Below, one piece after another: positions 47,572 through 59,570 of a stretch of 64,000 nucleotides of DNA. Source of the DNA: Gimesia alba (GTDB lineage Bacteria; Planctomycetota; Planctomycetia; Planctomycetales; Planctomycetaceae); the NCBI RefSeq assembly GCF_007744675.1, contig NZ_CP036269.1, forward strand, positions 1,627,501-1,691,500, written 5' to 3'. Each line of letters begins with the position of its first letter. Position 1 is the stretch's first letter. Both the position numbers and the translations under genes were made by a program. The notes under the pieces were generated by a model, which did not search any database, had not been told where the DNA came from, and saw only the letters and a list, made by a program, of their open reading frames with translations.

Positions 47572-49041
47572 ATGTTGCATGTTCAAATGCGTTTGTGGAA
47601 CTCTCTGCTTTGTCTTGTCTGCGTTGTTCTGCTGGCTTCCGCGAGTGAGGCTGCAAACAAACCAGCGCCATCCCGTCCCAATATCATCATGATCTTTGCT
47701 GATGATGTTTCCTGGAATGATCTGGGATGTTATGGGCACCCCTCGATTCGAACACCCAACCTGGATCGATTGGCGAAAGAAGGATTGCGTTTTGATAACG
47801 CGTATCTCACCACCAGCAGTTGCAGCCCCAGTCGATGCAGTGTGATCACCGGTCGCTATCCGCATAATACCGGCGCTCCCGAATTGCACACGCCGCTCCC
47901 TGAAGGGCAGGTTTTATTTCCCCAATTATTACAAGATGCCGGCTATTACACGGTCATTTCCGGTAAGCAGCATATGGGACCTTATGCGTTGACTGCCTTT
48001 GATCATGTTTCGAAAGGCAAGGGGCCGGGCCGGGAAGCCGACTGGGTTCCGATTCTTAAGAAACGCCCGAAAGACAAACCATTTTTTTGCTGGTTTGCTT
48101 CAGTGGATGCCCATCGGAAGTGGCAAGCGTCTAACGAATATCAACCTCACAAACCCGATGAGGTTGTCGTACCTCCTTATCTGATTGATGCACCAGAAAC
48201 ACGTAAGGATCTCGCGCAATACTATGATGAAATCAGCCGCATTGATTTCTTTACTGGCAAAATACTGGATGAACTCGATGCGCAGGGAATCGCTGACAAC
48301 ACACTCGTTCTGTTTTTCGCCGACAATGGTCGTCCTTTCCCCCGGTGTAAAACCAGACTGTATGATAGTGGCATCAAAACACCGTTGATTGTGCGCTGGC
48401 CTGCCGCCGTCAAGCCGGGAACCGTGAGCAAGAGTCTCGTCAGCACGATTGATCTTGGCCCGACGTTTCTTGAAGTGGCGGGAGTCTCACCTGACCCGCG
48501 CATTCAGGGAGTCAGCTTTCAAAAAGTGCTTAAGCAACCCGATGACAAAGTGCGCGATTATGCGTTTGCCGAACATAACTGGCACGTTTTTAAGGCCCAT
48601 GAAAGAATGGTCCGCTCGGGAGATATGCTTTACATTCGCAATGCCTGGCCGGAACAGAGGAACCTGTGTGTCGAATCGATTGAATTCCCTTCGGGCGAAG
48701 TGCTCTGGGAACGATTCAAGGCTGGCAAGCTGAACGAATTTCAGCAGGATGTCTTTTTGAAGCCTCGACCAGCTGAAGAACTCTATCTGGTCACAGAAGA
48801 CCCGCATCAGTTTCAGAATCTGGCTTCGAAACCGGAGTATGCTGCCGACTTGACCCGACTCAGGAAGGTGCTGGATGAATGGACTGCGGAAACGGGGGAT
48901 ACCGTTCCCGAGAATCCGACGCTGGACCGGAATCAACGACCGGGGAAGCCAGCGCCGCCCGAGTTTGAACATCGTGAAATGCCCGGTGACGCCAGGCAGG
49001 CGACGACGATCAATACACCGGGACCGATTCTGGCTCCGTAG
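47572..49041 (+). CDS. Secreted sulfatase, heparan N-sulfatase-like
   Basis: The 489-residue product has a Sec signal peptide (to about ASEAAN) and the maturation motif CSPSR with Cys84, followed by CSVITGRYPHNTG. FADDVSWNDLGCYGHP gives the metal-binding start, and FFADNGRPFPRCKTRLYDSG the distal metal site. The HNTGAPELH segment and overall order resemble N-sulfoglucosamine sulfohydrolase-type enzymes, so a sulfated-sugar substrate is likely. It is followed 108 bases later by the DUF1080 gene. Confidence 0.9.
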   Translation: MLHVQMRLWNSLLCLVCVVLLASASEAANKPAPSRPNIIMIFADDVSWNDLGCYGHPSIRTPNLDRLAKEGLRFDNAYLTTSSCSPSRCSVITGRYPHNTGAPELHTPLPEGQVLFPQLLQDAGYYTVISGKQHMGPYALTAFDHVSKGKGPGREADWVPILKKRPKDKPFFCWFASVDAHRKWQASNEYQPHKPDEVVVPPYLIDAPETRKDLAQYYDEISRIDFFTGKILDELDAQGIADNTLVLFFADNGRPFPRCKTRLYDSGIKTPLIVRWPAAVKPGTVSKSLVSTIDLGPTFLEVAGVSPDPRIQGVSFQKVLKQPDDKVRDYAFAEHNWHVFKAHERMVRSGDMLYIRNAWPEQRNLCVESIEFPSGEVLWERFKAGKLNEFQQDVFLKPRPAEELYLVTEDPHQFQNLASKPEYAADLTRLRKVLDEWTAETGDTVPENPTLDRNQRPGKPAPPEFEHREMPGDARQATTINTPGPILAP

Positions 49042-49149
49042 TGGAATTGATAGTACGGCGGCCGCTCGATTTGTAACGCCTGCTTTGTTAAGATGGCGAA
49101 TCTGCTTTAGATCTACTAACAACACTGAGACTTTTTTTGGAGAGAAAAC

Positions 49150-49818
49150 ATGACACGAACTCGCGTATTAGGAATCAGTATGGCTGTCCTGGCGGCTGTT
49201 TGTCTGACAGGCAGCGTTCAGGCGGGTGACAAGTCCGGCTGGGTGAATCTGTTCAATGGTAAAAACCTCAATGGTTGGGTGCAGCACAATGGAACCGCCA
49301 CCTACAAAGTCGTCGATGGTACGATTGAAGGGACAACTTCCGAAGGCAGCCCTAACTCATTCTTGTGCACTAAGAAAAAGTATGGAAACTTTGAGCTGGA
49401 GTTTGAAGTTAAAGTTCACAATCAATTGAACTCAGGTGTGCAGATTCGTAGCCAGCAGAAGGACGGAAACGGTCGCGTCAATGGCCCTCAGGTGGAAATC
49501 GAAGCCAGTGGCGCAAATGGTGCCGAAGCCGGTTATGTCTATGGTGAAGCGACTGGACGTGGCTGGTTGACGCCTGAGAAACGGCTTAAGCCCCACAAGA
49601 ATTTGAAAGATGGCGAGTGGAACAAATTCCGGATCGTTGCCAATGGTCCACGCATCCAGACCTGGATTAACGGCGAGAAGATCGAAGACCTGACCGACGA
49701 AGCGATTTATAAAACGCATCCCAAAGGATTCATCGGCCTGCAGGTGCACGGTATCAAAAAGGGAACCGGCCCTTATTCCGTAGCCTGGAAAGACATTCGG
49801 ATCAAAGAACTGAAGTAG
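49150..49818 (+). CDS. Secreted DUF1080 (3-keto-disaccharide hydrolase-like) protein
   Basis: The 222-residue protein has a signal peptide (to VQAG, residue 26) and a single concanavalin-like jelly-roll domain with the DUF1080 signatures WVNLFNGKNLNGW, FELEFEVKV, LNSGVQIRSQ and GFIGLQVHG. Members are abundant in planctomycetes, and some are linked to glycoside (3-keto sugar) breakdown. It is 108 bases after a sulfatase on the same strand, fitting joint breakdown of a sulfated glycan outside the cytoplasm (inference). Confidence 0.9.
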   Translation: MTRTRVLGISMAVLAAVCLTGSVQAGDKSGWVNLFNGKNLNGWVQHNGTATYKVVDGTIEGTTSEGSPNSFLCTKKKYGNFELEFEVKVHNQLNSGVQIRSQQKDGNGRVNGPQVEIEASGANGAEAGYVYGEATGRGWLTPEKRLKPHKNLKDGEWNKFRIVANGPRIQTWINGEKIEDLTDEAIYKTHPKGFIGLQVHGIKKGTGPYSVAWKDIRIKELK

Positions 49819-49845
49819 TCTCTTTGAACTGATCGACGACGAAAT

Positions 49846-49890
49846 CAAAAAACAGCCGGCAGAGGTTTATTCTCTGCCGGCTGTTTTGAT
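49846..49890. terminator. Strong bidirectional terminator between DUF1080 and proS
   Basis: AACAGCCGGCAGAG (49851-49864) and CTCTGCCGGCTGTT (49872-49885) are perfect 14-base arms with a seven-base loop. Plus-strand TTTT and minus-strand TTTTTT tracts follow, so both convergent transcripts can end here. Confidence 0.9.
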
Positions 49891-49917
49891 TCCGGTTTCG
49901 TCTTCAGGAAGGCTCTC

Positions 49918-51672
49918 TTACTCAGGGACGTTGGCTGCCTGATATTCTTCCTGCTTCTTCGCTTCTAATGCTTCCAGGATCGGAGCAATACCTGCATCGA
50001 CGGCTATCATTTCCGCGTTTTCCGCCGTGCGCCATTTGGTTTCGATCTCACCATTCTTCAGTCCTTTGCCGCCGATGACGACGCGATAGGGAATTCCAAT
50101 CAGGTCGGCGTCATTGAATTTGACTCCCGCGCGGGCATTGCGATCATCAAACAGTACGTCCACGCCAGCCGCTTTGAGCTCGCTGTAATAGCGCTCCGCG
50201 GTTTGCATGACTTCCTCATCCTTCGTGTTCAGAGGAATCACAAGGACTTCATAAGGGGCGATGGAAAGGGGCCAGATCAAGCCTTTCTCATCGTGGCGTG
50301 TTTCTGCCAGGCCGGCAACAATCCGGTTCACGCCGATTCCATAGCAGCCCATGATAATCGGATGCCGCTTTTCTTTTTCATCCAGGAATTGTGCATCGAG
50401 TGCTTCGGTGTACTTGGTTCCCAGTTTGAAGACGTGGCCGACTTCGATGCCGTGTACGATGGTCAGCGGCGCGCCACTTTTCGGGCAGGGATCGCCGGCT
50501 TCCGCGTTACGCAGGTCGTATGTCGTTTCCAGTTGATAGTCTCGGCCGACATTCACATTCAAGAGATGCGAGTCGGCTTCGTTGGCACCGGTGATCGCGT
50601 TTTCAATGACGGGGATGTCATGATCGGCGATGATTTTACACTTGATCCCCACAGGCCCGGCGAATCCGGTGGGAGCCCCGGTGACCTCTTGAACGGTTTT
50701 GTCGTCGGCCATTTCGACGGATGCCGCATCCAGGGCGCGGCGGATCTTGCCTTCATTGGCTTCGTGATCGCCGCGAATGAGCACGGCAACCGGTTCTTCA
50801 TCGGCAACGTAGATCAACGTTTTGATCATCTGGGAGGGCTCACAGCCCAGAAGTTTGCTGACCTGTTCGATGCTGGTGGCTTCGGGAGTCGCTTGTTTTT
50901 CCAGCGTACCTGCATTCGCCGACGTCTTGATTTCGGGAGCTGTGCGACCTGTGTCAGCGCGTTCCATGTTGGCGGCATAGCCGGATGTTTCACAGTACAC
51001 GATCGAATCTTCCCCGTTGTCGGCGGGAATCATGAATTCGTGAGACGCGTCGCCCCCAATCGGACCACTTTCGGCTTCGACAGGGAGGTATTTCAAACCG
51101 CAGCGTGCAAAAATCCGGCAGTACGCCCGATACATGCGGTCGTAGATTTCATCCAGTTGTTCAACCGAGGAGCTGAAGCTGTAAGCGTCTTTCATCAGGA
51201 ATTCGCTCGTGCGTAAAACGCCGAAGCGGGGTCGCTCTTCATTTCGGAACTTGGTTTGAATCTGATACACGGTCAAAGGGAGTTGCTTGTAGCTACTGAT
51301 GCAGTGACTCATTAAGTCGGTGACGACTTCTTCGTGAGTTGGCCCCAATGCCATGGGAATCTGGCGGTTGCCACGAGGGACGTCAAATTGAATCAAGACC
51401 GAACCGAAGGCTTCTTTACGATTCGTTCGTTCAAACAGTCCCAACGGTTGCAGGGCGGGCATGTGCAGTTCGGCGGCGTCAGCAGCGTTCATTTCTTCCC
51501 GGACAATCTGCGCTGCTTTCTGAATGGCTTTCCAGCCCAGTGGCAGATATGTATAAGCGCCGGCCATCAACTGGCGAATGAGCCCTGCGCGGAGCATTAA
51601 CTGATGGCTGGGAATTTCCGCATCGGCGGGAACTTCTTTGATAGTCGGGATCAGGGTGTTTGACCAGCGCAC
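49918..51672 (-). CDS. proS: Prolyl-tRNA synthetase, bacterial type
   Basis: ProRS charges tRNA-Pro and edits Ala-tRNA-Pro. The 584-residue product starts with GTG 51672, supported by AAGGAAATAAC and the family opening [10 protein letters not shown]. Class II motifs ([32 protein letters not shown]) and the YGIGVNRI motif are present. The insertion between them (about 230-390) is the YbaK-like editing domain typical of the longer bacterial form. Confidence 0.97.
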   Translation of the reverse strand: MRWSNTLIPTIKEVPADAEIPSHQLMLRAGLIRQLMAGAYTYLPLGWKAIQKAAQIVREEMNAADAAELHMPALQPLGLFERTNRKEAFGSVLIQFDVPRGNRQIPMALGPTHEEVVTDLMSHCISSYKQLPLTVYQIQTKFRNEERPRFGVLRTSEFLMKDAYSFSSSVEQLDEIYDRMYRAYCRIFARCGLKYLPVEAESGPIGGDASHEFMIPADNGEDSIVYCETSGYAANMERADTGRTAPEIKTSANAGTLEKQATPEATSIEQVSKLLGCEPSQMIKTLIYVADEEPVAVLIRGDHEANEGKIRRALDAASVEMADDKTVQEVTGAPTGFAGPVGIKCKIIADHDIPVIENAITGANEADSHLLNVNVGRDYQLETTYDLRNAEAGDPCPKSGAPLTIVHGIEVGHVFKLGTKYTEALDAQFLDEKEKRHPIIMGCYGIGVNRIVAGLAETRHDEKGLIWPLSIAPYEVLVIPLNTKDEEVMQTAERYYSELKAAGVDVLFDDRNARAGVKFNDADLIGIPYRVVIGGKGLKNGEIETKWRTAENAEMIAVDAGIAPILEALEAKKQEEYQAANVPE

Positions 51673-51735
51673 GTTATTTCCTTAAGTATTTAATTTGAAA
51701 ATGTTTACGTAGTTGGATGGGTCTCAGGTGAAGTC

Positions 51736-51807
51736 GGCGTCTCTCAACCTAAAGTACTCGGTCCAAATGGCCTGGGAGACGCTACAGTAAAACTGGACAC
51801 AGTCTAG
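51736..51807 (+). repeat. Dispersed repeat, copy 2 (left-truncated)
   Basis: The right 72 bases of the repeat, from GCGTCTCTCAA through ACTCGGTCCAAATGG to ACACAGTCTAG, are present; the left CTAGAGCGCATC part is missing. I count about six differences from copy 1 in the shared part. It lies in the gap between the divergent proS and yhaM genes. Confidence 0.85.
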
Positions 51808-52095
51808 CAGAACAGATTCGTATTCAAAAGGTTCGGCCTGGACTGTCGGAAAAATATTCTCATTGCCCTAAGTATGGGCGAGAGAAAGTGTTGTTGTATT
51901 TTAATTGAGCTGGCAGAATCTCCGGTCAGTATGAAATTAGAAGCGGACAGAATCAAATGGGAGAGACTTTCAGAACGGACTGGTGTCGGACTTGTTGAGC
52001 AGAATCGAACGGCGTAAGATCGCTCTATTGTGTTTCTTAGCGAAACTTTAGATCGACAATAGCGTTTTAAAAGTGTTTCTGAAAGCCGACTCGAG
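51808..52095 (+). other. Upstream region of yhaM with a long-range inverted repeat
   Basis: CTATTGT (52025-52031) and ACAATAG (52056-52062), separated by 24 bases, are followed by CGTTTTAAAAG about 30 bases before the yhaM start. This could form a leader hairpin. No gene is seen in the 423-base gap 51673-52095 apart from the repeat copy. Confidence 0.3.
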
Positions 52096-53067
52096 ATGTC
52101 TCGTCAATATATAAATCAGTTGAAAGATGGTGATACGGTCAATGAGGTTTTTCTGTTGGTTGATAAGCAGTTACGTGCCAACCGGAATGCCAGCCTGTTT
52201 TTATCAGCCGATTTGCGAGATTGTACCGGTGTCGTGAATGCCCGGATGTGGAATGTCGTTGAAGAACGGATGCAGCATTTTCAATCGGGAAATTACGTCC
52301 AGGCCAAAGGCAAGGTGCATCTGTTTCAGGGAACCTTGCAAATTATTCTGACTTATATCGAGCCCGTTTCCGCGGAAAATCTTGATCCCGCCGAGTTTCA
52401 ACCACAGGCACCACAGGATGTGCAGCAGCTGCTGAGCAAACTCCGCGAGATGCTGTTGAGCATCGAAAACAATGAGATTCGCACGTTAATGGAGTGCTTT
52501 CTGGTTGATGAAGGGCTGATGGATGAATTCTGCAGAGCACCGGCGGGCGTCAAAACTCATCATGCCTATCATGGCGGGCTGATCGAGCATGTCGTCAATT
52601 TAATGGAGACAGCCCAGCGTGTGGCGGATTTGTATCCCAAAGCCGACATGAGTCTCTTGCTGGCGGGTGTCTTTTTGCATGATCTTGGCAAAGTGCGGGA
52701 GCTCGGTTACGAGAACGAATTCGTCTACACGGATGAAGGTCAATTATTAGGACACCTGATTATCGGTGTGGAGATGCTGACCGAGAAAATCAACGCTTAT
52801 CAGGAAATGACGGGCGAATCGTTTCCGAAAGAGGCAGAACTGCGGCTGAAACATATGATTGTCAGTCATCATGGGACGTATGAATTTGGTAGTGCCCGCT
52901 TACCCATGACTCCCGAAGCGGTTGCCTTGCATCATCTCGATAACCTGGATGCCAAGGTCAATGAGTTTGCGCGATTCATTGACGACGACTTGAACTCCAC
53001 ATCGAACTGGACCCCCTATTCGCCCCGCTTGCAGCGAAAACTATTTAAGGGAATAACCGAGGACTGA
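52096..53067 (+). CDS. yhaM: YhaM-like 3'-5' exoribonuclease (OB fold plus HD domain)
   Basis: The 323-residue product has an N-terminal OB-fold nucleic-acid domain (FLSADLRDCTGVVNARMW) and an HD phosphohydrolase domain. In the latter, HHAYHGGLIEHVVNLME, the FLHDLGKVREL core and HMIVSHHGTYEFGS provide the His/Asp metal site. This is the YhaM/CBF1 architecture of a 3'-5' exonuclease acting on RNA and single-stranded DNA. It ends 4 bases before the rnr start, so the two RNA-decay enzymes are made together. Confidence 0.88.
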   Translation: MSRQYINQLKDGDTVNEVFLLVDKQLRANRNASLFLSADLRDCTGVVNARMWNVVEERMQHFQSGNYVQAKGKVHLFQGTLQIILTYIEPVSAENLDPAEFQPQAPQDVQQLLSKLREMLLSIENNEIRTLMECFLVDEGLMDEFCRAPAGVKTHHAYHGGLIEHVVNLMETAQRVADLYPKADMSLLLAGVFLHDLGKVRELGYENEFVYTDEGQLLGHLIIGVEMLTEKINAYQEMTGESFPKEAELRLKHMIVSHHGTYEFGSARLPMTPEAVALHHLDNLDAKVNEFARFIDDDLNSTSNWTPYSPRLQRKLFKGITED

Positions 53068-53071
53068 GTTG

Positions 53072-55360
53072 ATGCCCGATTTTGAGAAGAAAATTCTCGA
53101 TTATGTAACCCGGCCCGGTTATACGCCCGTGCGTGAAAAAGCGCTGCTGAAAAAGGTGGGAGGTTCGAAGTCCACATCTGCGGAATTTGAGCAGGCAATC
53201 GAAACGCTGCGTTCCAGAAAGGATATTCTGGTTTCGGACTCGGGGCTGATTCGTCCGGTCAAAAAAGAGGGCTGGATTGCGGGAACCATTAAAAAGACCA
53301 GTTCTGGCGCGGGTTATCTGATTCCCCATCATAAACCGGATGATATCGCACACGACCAGCGTCACGCGGGCGATCTTTATATTTCTGAACGCGATCTGGG
53401 AGATGCCCATACGGGTGACGAAGTCTATGCCACGGTGATCAACCGCCGACGTAGCGGAGGCCAGATCTGCGGCCGGGTGGTGGAGATTATCGAACGGGCT
53501 TCGACGACTTTTGTTGGCACCTATTTTGAATCGCACGGCGAAGGTTATGTCCACGTGGACGGCAAAATTTTCAATTCTCCAATTCATGTAGGAGACCCGG
53601 GAGCCAAAGGAGTCAGTTCGGAAGACAAAGTGGTTATCGACATCCTGCATTTTCCTTCCAAGGATTATCTGGGGCAGGGCGTCATTTCCAAGGTGCTGGG
53701 TCCACACGGGAAGCCGGGCGTCGATCTGCTTTCGATCGTTTATGAATTCGGAATCCCGATGGAGTTTCCGGAAGAGGTGCTGAAAGAAGCCCGCGAGCAG
53801 GCCAGTCTGTTTGATGAAACAAAATTGGGAAACCGTCGCGATCTGACCAAAGAGACGATTGTGACGATCGACCCTGCCGATGCCCGCGATTTCGATGATG
53901 CGATTTCATTAACGCGAAACGAAAAAGGGCACTGGCTGTTAGGCGTGCATATTGCCGATGTGGCGCACTTCGTCAAAGAAGGTTCGATTCTGGATCGCGA
54001 AGCGAAGCGGCGGGGAACCAGCGTGTATCTGCCGGGCCAGGTGATTCCCATGTTGCCGGAAATCATCTCGAATGGATTGGCCAGCCTGCAGGAAGGTCAG
54101 ATACGTTTCACGAAATCTGCCTTTATTGAGTTCACGGCTGAGGGGGTTCCCGTCCATACGGAGTTTGCCAATTCCGCGGTACAGGTAACACAGCGTTTTG
54201 CTTATGAACAGGTTCTGCCAATCATTCAGGGACGCGATGACGAAGGGAAAAATGTTTCTCCCCAAGTGCGAGAGTTGCTGAAAAACATGCATCATCTGGC
54301 GATGATTCTGCGGGGACGCCGATTCTCAGCCGGTGCGTTGGAGTTACATCTTTCGGAAGTCCGGCTCACCTTTGATGACAAGCACCGTGTGAGTGGCGCG
54401 GTCGAACGCGAGCATGATGAAAGTCATCAGATCATCGAAGAGTTTATGCTGGCCGCGAATATCTCTGTGGCGGAAGCGTTTAACGATCGGAATCTGCGAT
54501 TTTTGAGACGCGTGCATCCCTCTCCGGAATTGCCGCGACAGGTCGCGTTTGCAGAATTCGTCAATGCGATGGGCTATACGCTTAAAAAAGCCCAGAGCCG
54601 TAAAGATCTCCAGCGATTGATCGAGCAGGTTCATGGAACACCTGTAGAACAGGCGATCAATTATGCGTTGCTGCGTAGTTTGAAACAGGCAGAATACACC
54701 GATGAGGAGTTAGGTCACTATGCTTTGGCCGTTGATCACTACTGCCACTTTACGAGCCCGATCCGCCGTTATCCTGATTTAACGATACATCGCATGATTG
54801 ATGAAATACTGGAACGGCCGGACAAGGGGAAGGGGCAAAGCCCACAAGGGCTCAGGCAGTTGGGGCATGAGCTTTCCCTGCGAGAGCGTCGGGCAGAGTC
54901 GGCTGAGCGTGAGTTGACCAAAGTGAAACTGCTTTCATGGATGATTGAGAATAACATCAAGACCCTGAAAACCATGATCACAGGCGTCGAGACCTTTGGC
55001 CTGTTTTGTAGAGGGACGGATGTTCCAGTGGAAGGGCTGTTGCACATCAGCCGTCTAGGAAAGCATGATTACTTTCATCAGGACGCCGCCAAATTCAGTA
55101 TTGTGGGTGAACGGACCGGGCAGGAATACCGGATCGGCGATTTCTTAACTGTGGAAGTCGAGAAGATCGATCTGGATCGCCGTGAGTTGGATTTCCGACT
55201 GCCCAGTTCTAAAAAGGTGGGAAAGACCTCAAACGCAGGCCCCTCTCGTCAGAAAAATAAAAAGTCGGCCAAGAAGTCTTCGTCAAAAGCGAAGCCGAAC
55301 ACGAAGAAGAAAAGCCGGAAGGTAAAATCACAACGCAGCAAGAAGAAAAAGAGAAAATAA
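53072..55360 (+). CDS. rnr: Ribonuclease R
   Basis: RNase R is the processive 3'-5' exonuclease that degrades structured RNA. The ATG at 53072 has GAGG eight bases upstream and is preferred over the adjacent TTG. The 762-residue product has cold-shock domains (about 65-225) and the RNB catalytic domain with DPADARDFDDAIS, carrying the four-Asp metal site, and FTSPIRRYPDLTIHR. An S1 domain follows (about 625-700), then a Lys/Ser-rich tail typical of RNase R. It is coupled to yhaM. Confidence 0.95.
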   Translation: MPDFEKKILDYVTRPGYTPVREKALLKKVGGSKSTSAEFEQAIETLRSRKDILVSDSGLIRPVKKEGWIAGTIKKTSSGAGYLIPHHKPDDIAHDQRHAGDLYISERDLGDAHTGDEVYATVINRRRSGGQICGRVVEIIERASTTFVGTYFESHGEGYVHVDGKIFNSPIHVGDPGAKGVSSEDKVVIDILHFPSKDYLGQGVISKVLGPHGKPGVDLLSIVYEFGIPMEFPEEVLKEAREQASLFDETKLGNRRDLTKETIVTIDPADARDFDDAISLTRNEKGHWLLGVHIADVAHFVKEGSILDREAKRRGTSVYLPGQVIPMLPEIISNGLASLQEGQIRFTKSAFIEFTAEGVPVHTEFANSAVQVTQRFAYEQVLPIIQGRDDEGKNVSPQVRELLKNMHHLAMILRGRRFSAGALELHLSEVRLTFDDKHRVSGAVEREHDESHQIIEEFMLAANISVAEAFNDRNLRFLRRVHPSPELPRQVAFAEFVNAMGYTLKKAQSRKDLQRLIEQVHGTPVEQAINYALLRSLKQAEYTDEELGHYALAVDHYCHFTSPIRRYPDLTIHRMIDEILERPDKGKGQSPQGLRQLGHELSLRERRAESAERELTKVKLLSWMIENNIKTLKTMITGVETFGLFCRGTDVPVEGLLHISRLGKHDYFHQDAAKFSIVGERTGQEYRIGDFLTVEVEKIDLDRRELDFRLPSSKKVGKTSNAGPSRQKNKKSAKKSSSKAKPNTKKKSRKVKSQRSKKKKRK

Positions 55361-55568
55361 TCGTAAAGGTCAAAGGAGGAGCGGAGATCAATCGGCGTCT
55401 ATCCGATGTAAAGAGAACAGAGGCGAGTAAAACATTAATTTGCCTCCAGATGAGGCGGAATGAATGGATATTCGGATGTTTCGATTGAAATCAGTCCGTC
55501 TTGCTCTAGAACTCAATGAAGAATGCCTGATATTTGGAAAAGCATCCAAGTTTATAATTAGGTAAAGA

Positions 55569-55596
55569 TTGATGTTCCAAGGCAAAGAAATATAAT
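55569..55596 (+). promoter_or_regulatory. Promoter for sdhCAB
   Basis: TTGATG (55569-55574), 16 bases and a perfect TATAAT (55591-55596) fit a sigma-70 promoter; the leader to sdhC is about 145 bases. Nothing else is evident in the 386-base gap 55361-55746. Confidence 0.6.
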
Positions 55597-55746
55597 AACT
55601 TAAGTAGTATCAGAAATCTGACTGCCCTTCCGTTGAGTCAGAACAGATTCAGAGCGAAAGGCTGTGAGCAGGGCGCTCAGATAAGATTTTCATATCACAA
55701 AATAGTTCACAGGATCGCCTCAGGGTAACCGGGCGAGAGCTTGATT

Positions 55747-56490
55747 ATGGTGACGAAATTGAGTGAGAAACAACAGGCATCTCCGTCAACAGGCGGAAAA
55801 TCAGCTACGAAATGGTTGATGACTTTACTCTCCTCTTCCATTGGTCAGAAGTTCGTGATGGGGATCACCGGGCTTTTACTGTGTAGCTTTCTGGTCGTGC
55901 ATTTAGCGGGCAATCTGCTCGTGTATGTCGGGGCGGATTCTTACAATAACTACGCCCACGAATTGCATAGCATGATGCTGTTACCAGTTGCCGAAACCGG
56001 GCTGTTTCTGTTGTTGTTCGTGCATATTGCCCTGGCATTCAAATTGACTCGTGACAATCGCGAAGCACGTCATATCAGTTATCAGCAGACACAGAGCAAG
56101 ATTGAGGAACCACCATCCATTTTCGGTCGCACTCCGATGGGACGGACCAGTTCCTGGATGTTTATTTCCGGTTCGATCATTCTGGCATTTCTGGTCATGC
56201 ATATGATTGATATGAAATTGCAGGCGAATCCCACAGTCGATTACAAGGATGCAACACCTTACGGTATTATCATTCAGGTACTGGGTAGCAGTCTGAGTGC
56301 CCCCATTTATATTGTGGGAACGATTGTTCTTGGATTCCATTTATCGCACGGTTTCTGGAGTGCATTCCAGTCACTGGGTTTGAATCATCCCAAATATATG
56401 CCGCTGATCAAAAAACTGGCCATCCTGTTTGCGATTGTGATTGCCGTTGGTTTTGTCAGCTTGCCGATCTGGGGATATTTCATTCATTGA
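55747..56490 (+). CDS. sdhC: Succinate dehydrogenase cytochrome b558 subunit
   Basis: The start is ATG 55747, seven bases after GCGAGAG. The 247-residue product has five membrane helices and several helix-embedded His residues (VVHLAGN, FVHIALAF, VMHMID, FHLSHG) that can bind two b haems, as in the single-anchor SdhC of Bacillus-type complex II. It is the membrane anchor of the following SdhA and SdhB and passes electrons to quinone. Confidence 0.93.
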   Translation: MVTKLSEKQQASPSTGGKSATKWLMTLLSSSIGQKFVMGITGLLLCSFLVVHLAGNLLVYVGADSYNNYAHELHSMMLLPVAETGLFLLLFVHIALAFKLTRDNREARHISYQQTQSKIEEPPSIFGRTPMGRTSSWMFISGSIILAFLVMHMIDMKLQANPTVDYKDATPYGIIIQVLGSSLSAPIYIVGTIVLGFHLSHGFWSAFQSLGLNHPKYMPLIKKLAILFAIVIAVGFVSLPIWGYFIH

Positions 56491-56565
56491 TTCCAATCAC
56501 TCAAGTATGTTTGTTGTCACAGCTCATTCTTTAGTTTAACAGTTTCCGTTTTGAAGGTTGATATC

Positions 56566-58496
<1,931 letters not shown>

Positions 58497-58497
<1 letters not shown>

Positions 58498-59258
58498 TGA
58501 GCGAGACTTTGAATCTGACGCTCAAAGTTTGGCGACAGCCAGGACCTGATGCTGCAGGGCGTTATGTCGAATACAAACTGACCGACATTTCCACGCATAT
58601 GTCGTTTCTGGAGATGCTGGATGTGCTGAACGAGCAGTTGCATGAAAAAGGCGAAGAGATGATTGCCTTTGACCATGACTGTCGTGAAGGCATCTGCGGC
58701 ATGTGCAGCCTGATGATTAACGGTCAGGCGCACGGCCCTGATTCAGGCACGACCACCTGCCAGTTGCATATGCGACGTTTCAAAAATGGCGATACCATTG
58801 TGATAGAACCTTGGCGTGCCAAGGCATTTCCTGTCGTACGCGACCTGGTCGTAGATCGCAGTGCCTTTGATCGCATTATCGAAAAAGGGGGCTTCATTTC
58901 GGTCAGTACCGGGAATGCCCCTGAAGCCAATGCAATTCCGGTACCCGCGCATATTCAGGAAACAGCCATGGATGCGGCTGCCTGCATTGGCTGTGGTGCC
59001 TGTGCAGCAGCCTGTAAGAATGCTTCTGCGATGTTATTTGTGTCTGCGAAAGTGTCGCATCTCTCCACGCTGCCTCAAGGTGAGCCGGAACGTGCTTCCC
59101 GAGTGGAAAACATGGTGGCACAGATGGATCTGGAAGGCTTTGGAAATTGTACGAATACGGAAGAGTGCCAGGCTGCTTGTCCTGCGGAAATTTCCGTGTC
59201 GAACATTGCCCGTCTGAATCGGGAATATCTGCGTGCCAAGCTCTGCTCCAAAGAGTAG
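58497..59258 (+). CDS. sdhB: Succinate dehydrogenase iron-sulfur subunit
   Basis: SdhB carries electrons from FAD to the membrane anchor. The 253-residue product has the plant-type [2Fe-2S] Cys set ([13 protein letters not shown]...TTTC) and two further clusters from [14 protein letters not shown] and [12 protein letters not shown]. The start overlaps the sdhA stop (TAATG), so translation is coupled. The operon order is sdhC-sdhA-sdhB. Confidence 0.96.
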
Positions 59259-59286
59259 CGTTAGCAGGATTGAAACTCAAATTTTC

Positions 59287-59323
59287 AAAGCGAGGTTTTC
59301 ATCCAGAAGGTCTCGCTTTTTTT
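59287..59323 (+). terminator. Intrinsic terminator after sdhB
   Basis: AAAGCGAG (59287-59294) and CTCGCTTT (59312-59319) pair perfectly and are followed by further T residues, a typical end for the sdhCAB transcript 28 bases after the stop codon. Confidence 0.8.
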
Positions 59324-59409
59324 CTGCGCCGAGTTTTAGAAAATTTAGATTCTGTCTGCCTGATGATTGCGTGATCGCAGACAAGCTTCCACAATAGAAC
59401 AGCCTCGTT

Positions 59410-59505
59410 AAGACTGTGTCCAGTTTTACTGTAGCGTCTCCAGGGCCATTTGGACCGAGTATATTTGATTGAGAGACGCTATGATAAAATGCGATGCGCT
59501 CTAGA
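59410..59505 (-). repeat. Dispersed 96-bp repeat, copy 3 (full, opposite strand)
   Basis: The same element as at 27965-28060 in reverse orientation; I count about eight differences in 96 positions. AGCGTCTC and GAGACGCT form an exact internal inverted repeat here. It lies in the 312-base gap between the sdhB terminator and gcvT. Confidence 0.9.
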
Positions 59506-59570
59506 AATAGACCCCGTTTTATTTCCAGCAAAAATTCTGTTCAGAGCAGAAATAAAAAGAGAGAAATCCC

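Noticed and set aside
50203-51216. Plus-strand frame of 337 codons inside proS
   Set aside because: It is antisense to the conserved synthetase, has a biased His/Gly/Phe-rich composition typical of shadow frames, and no ribosome site.
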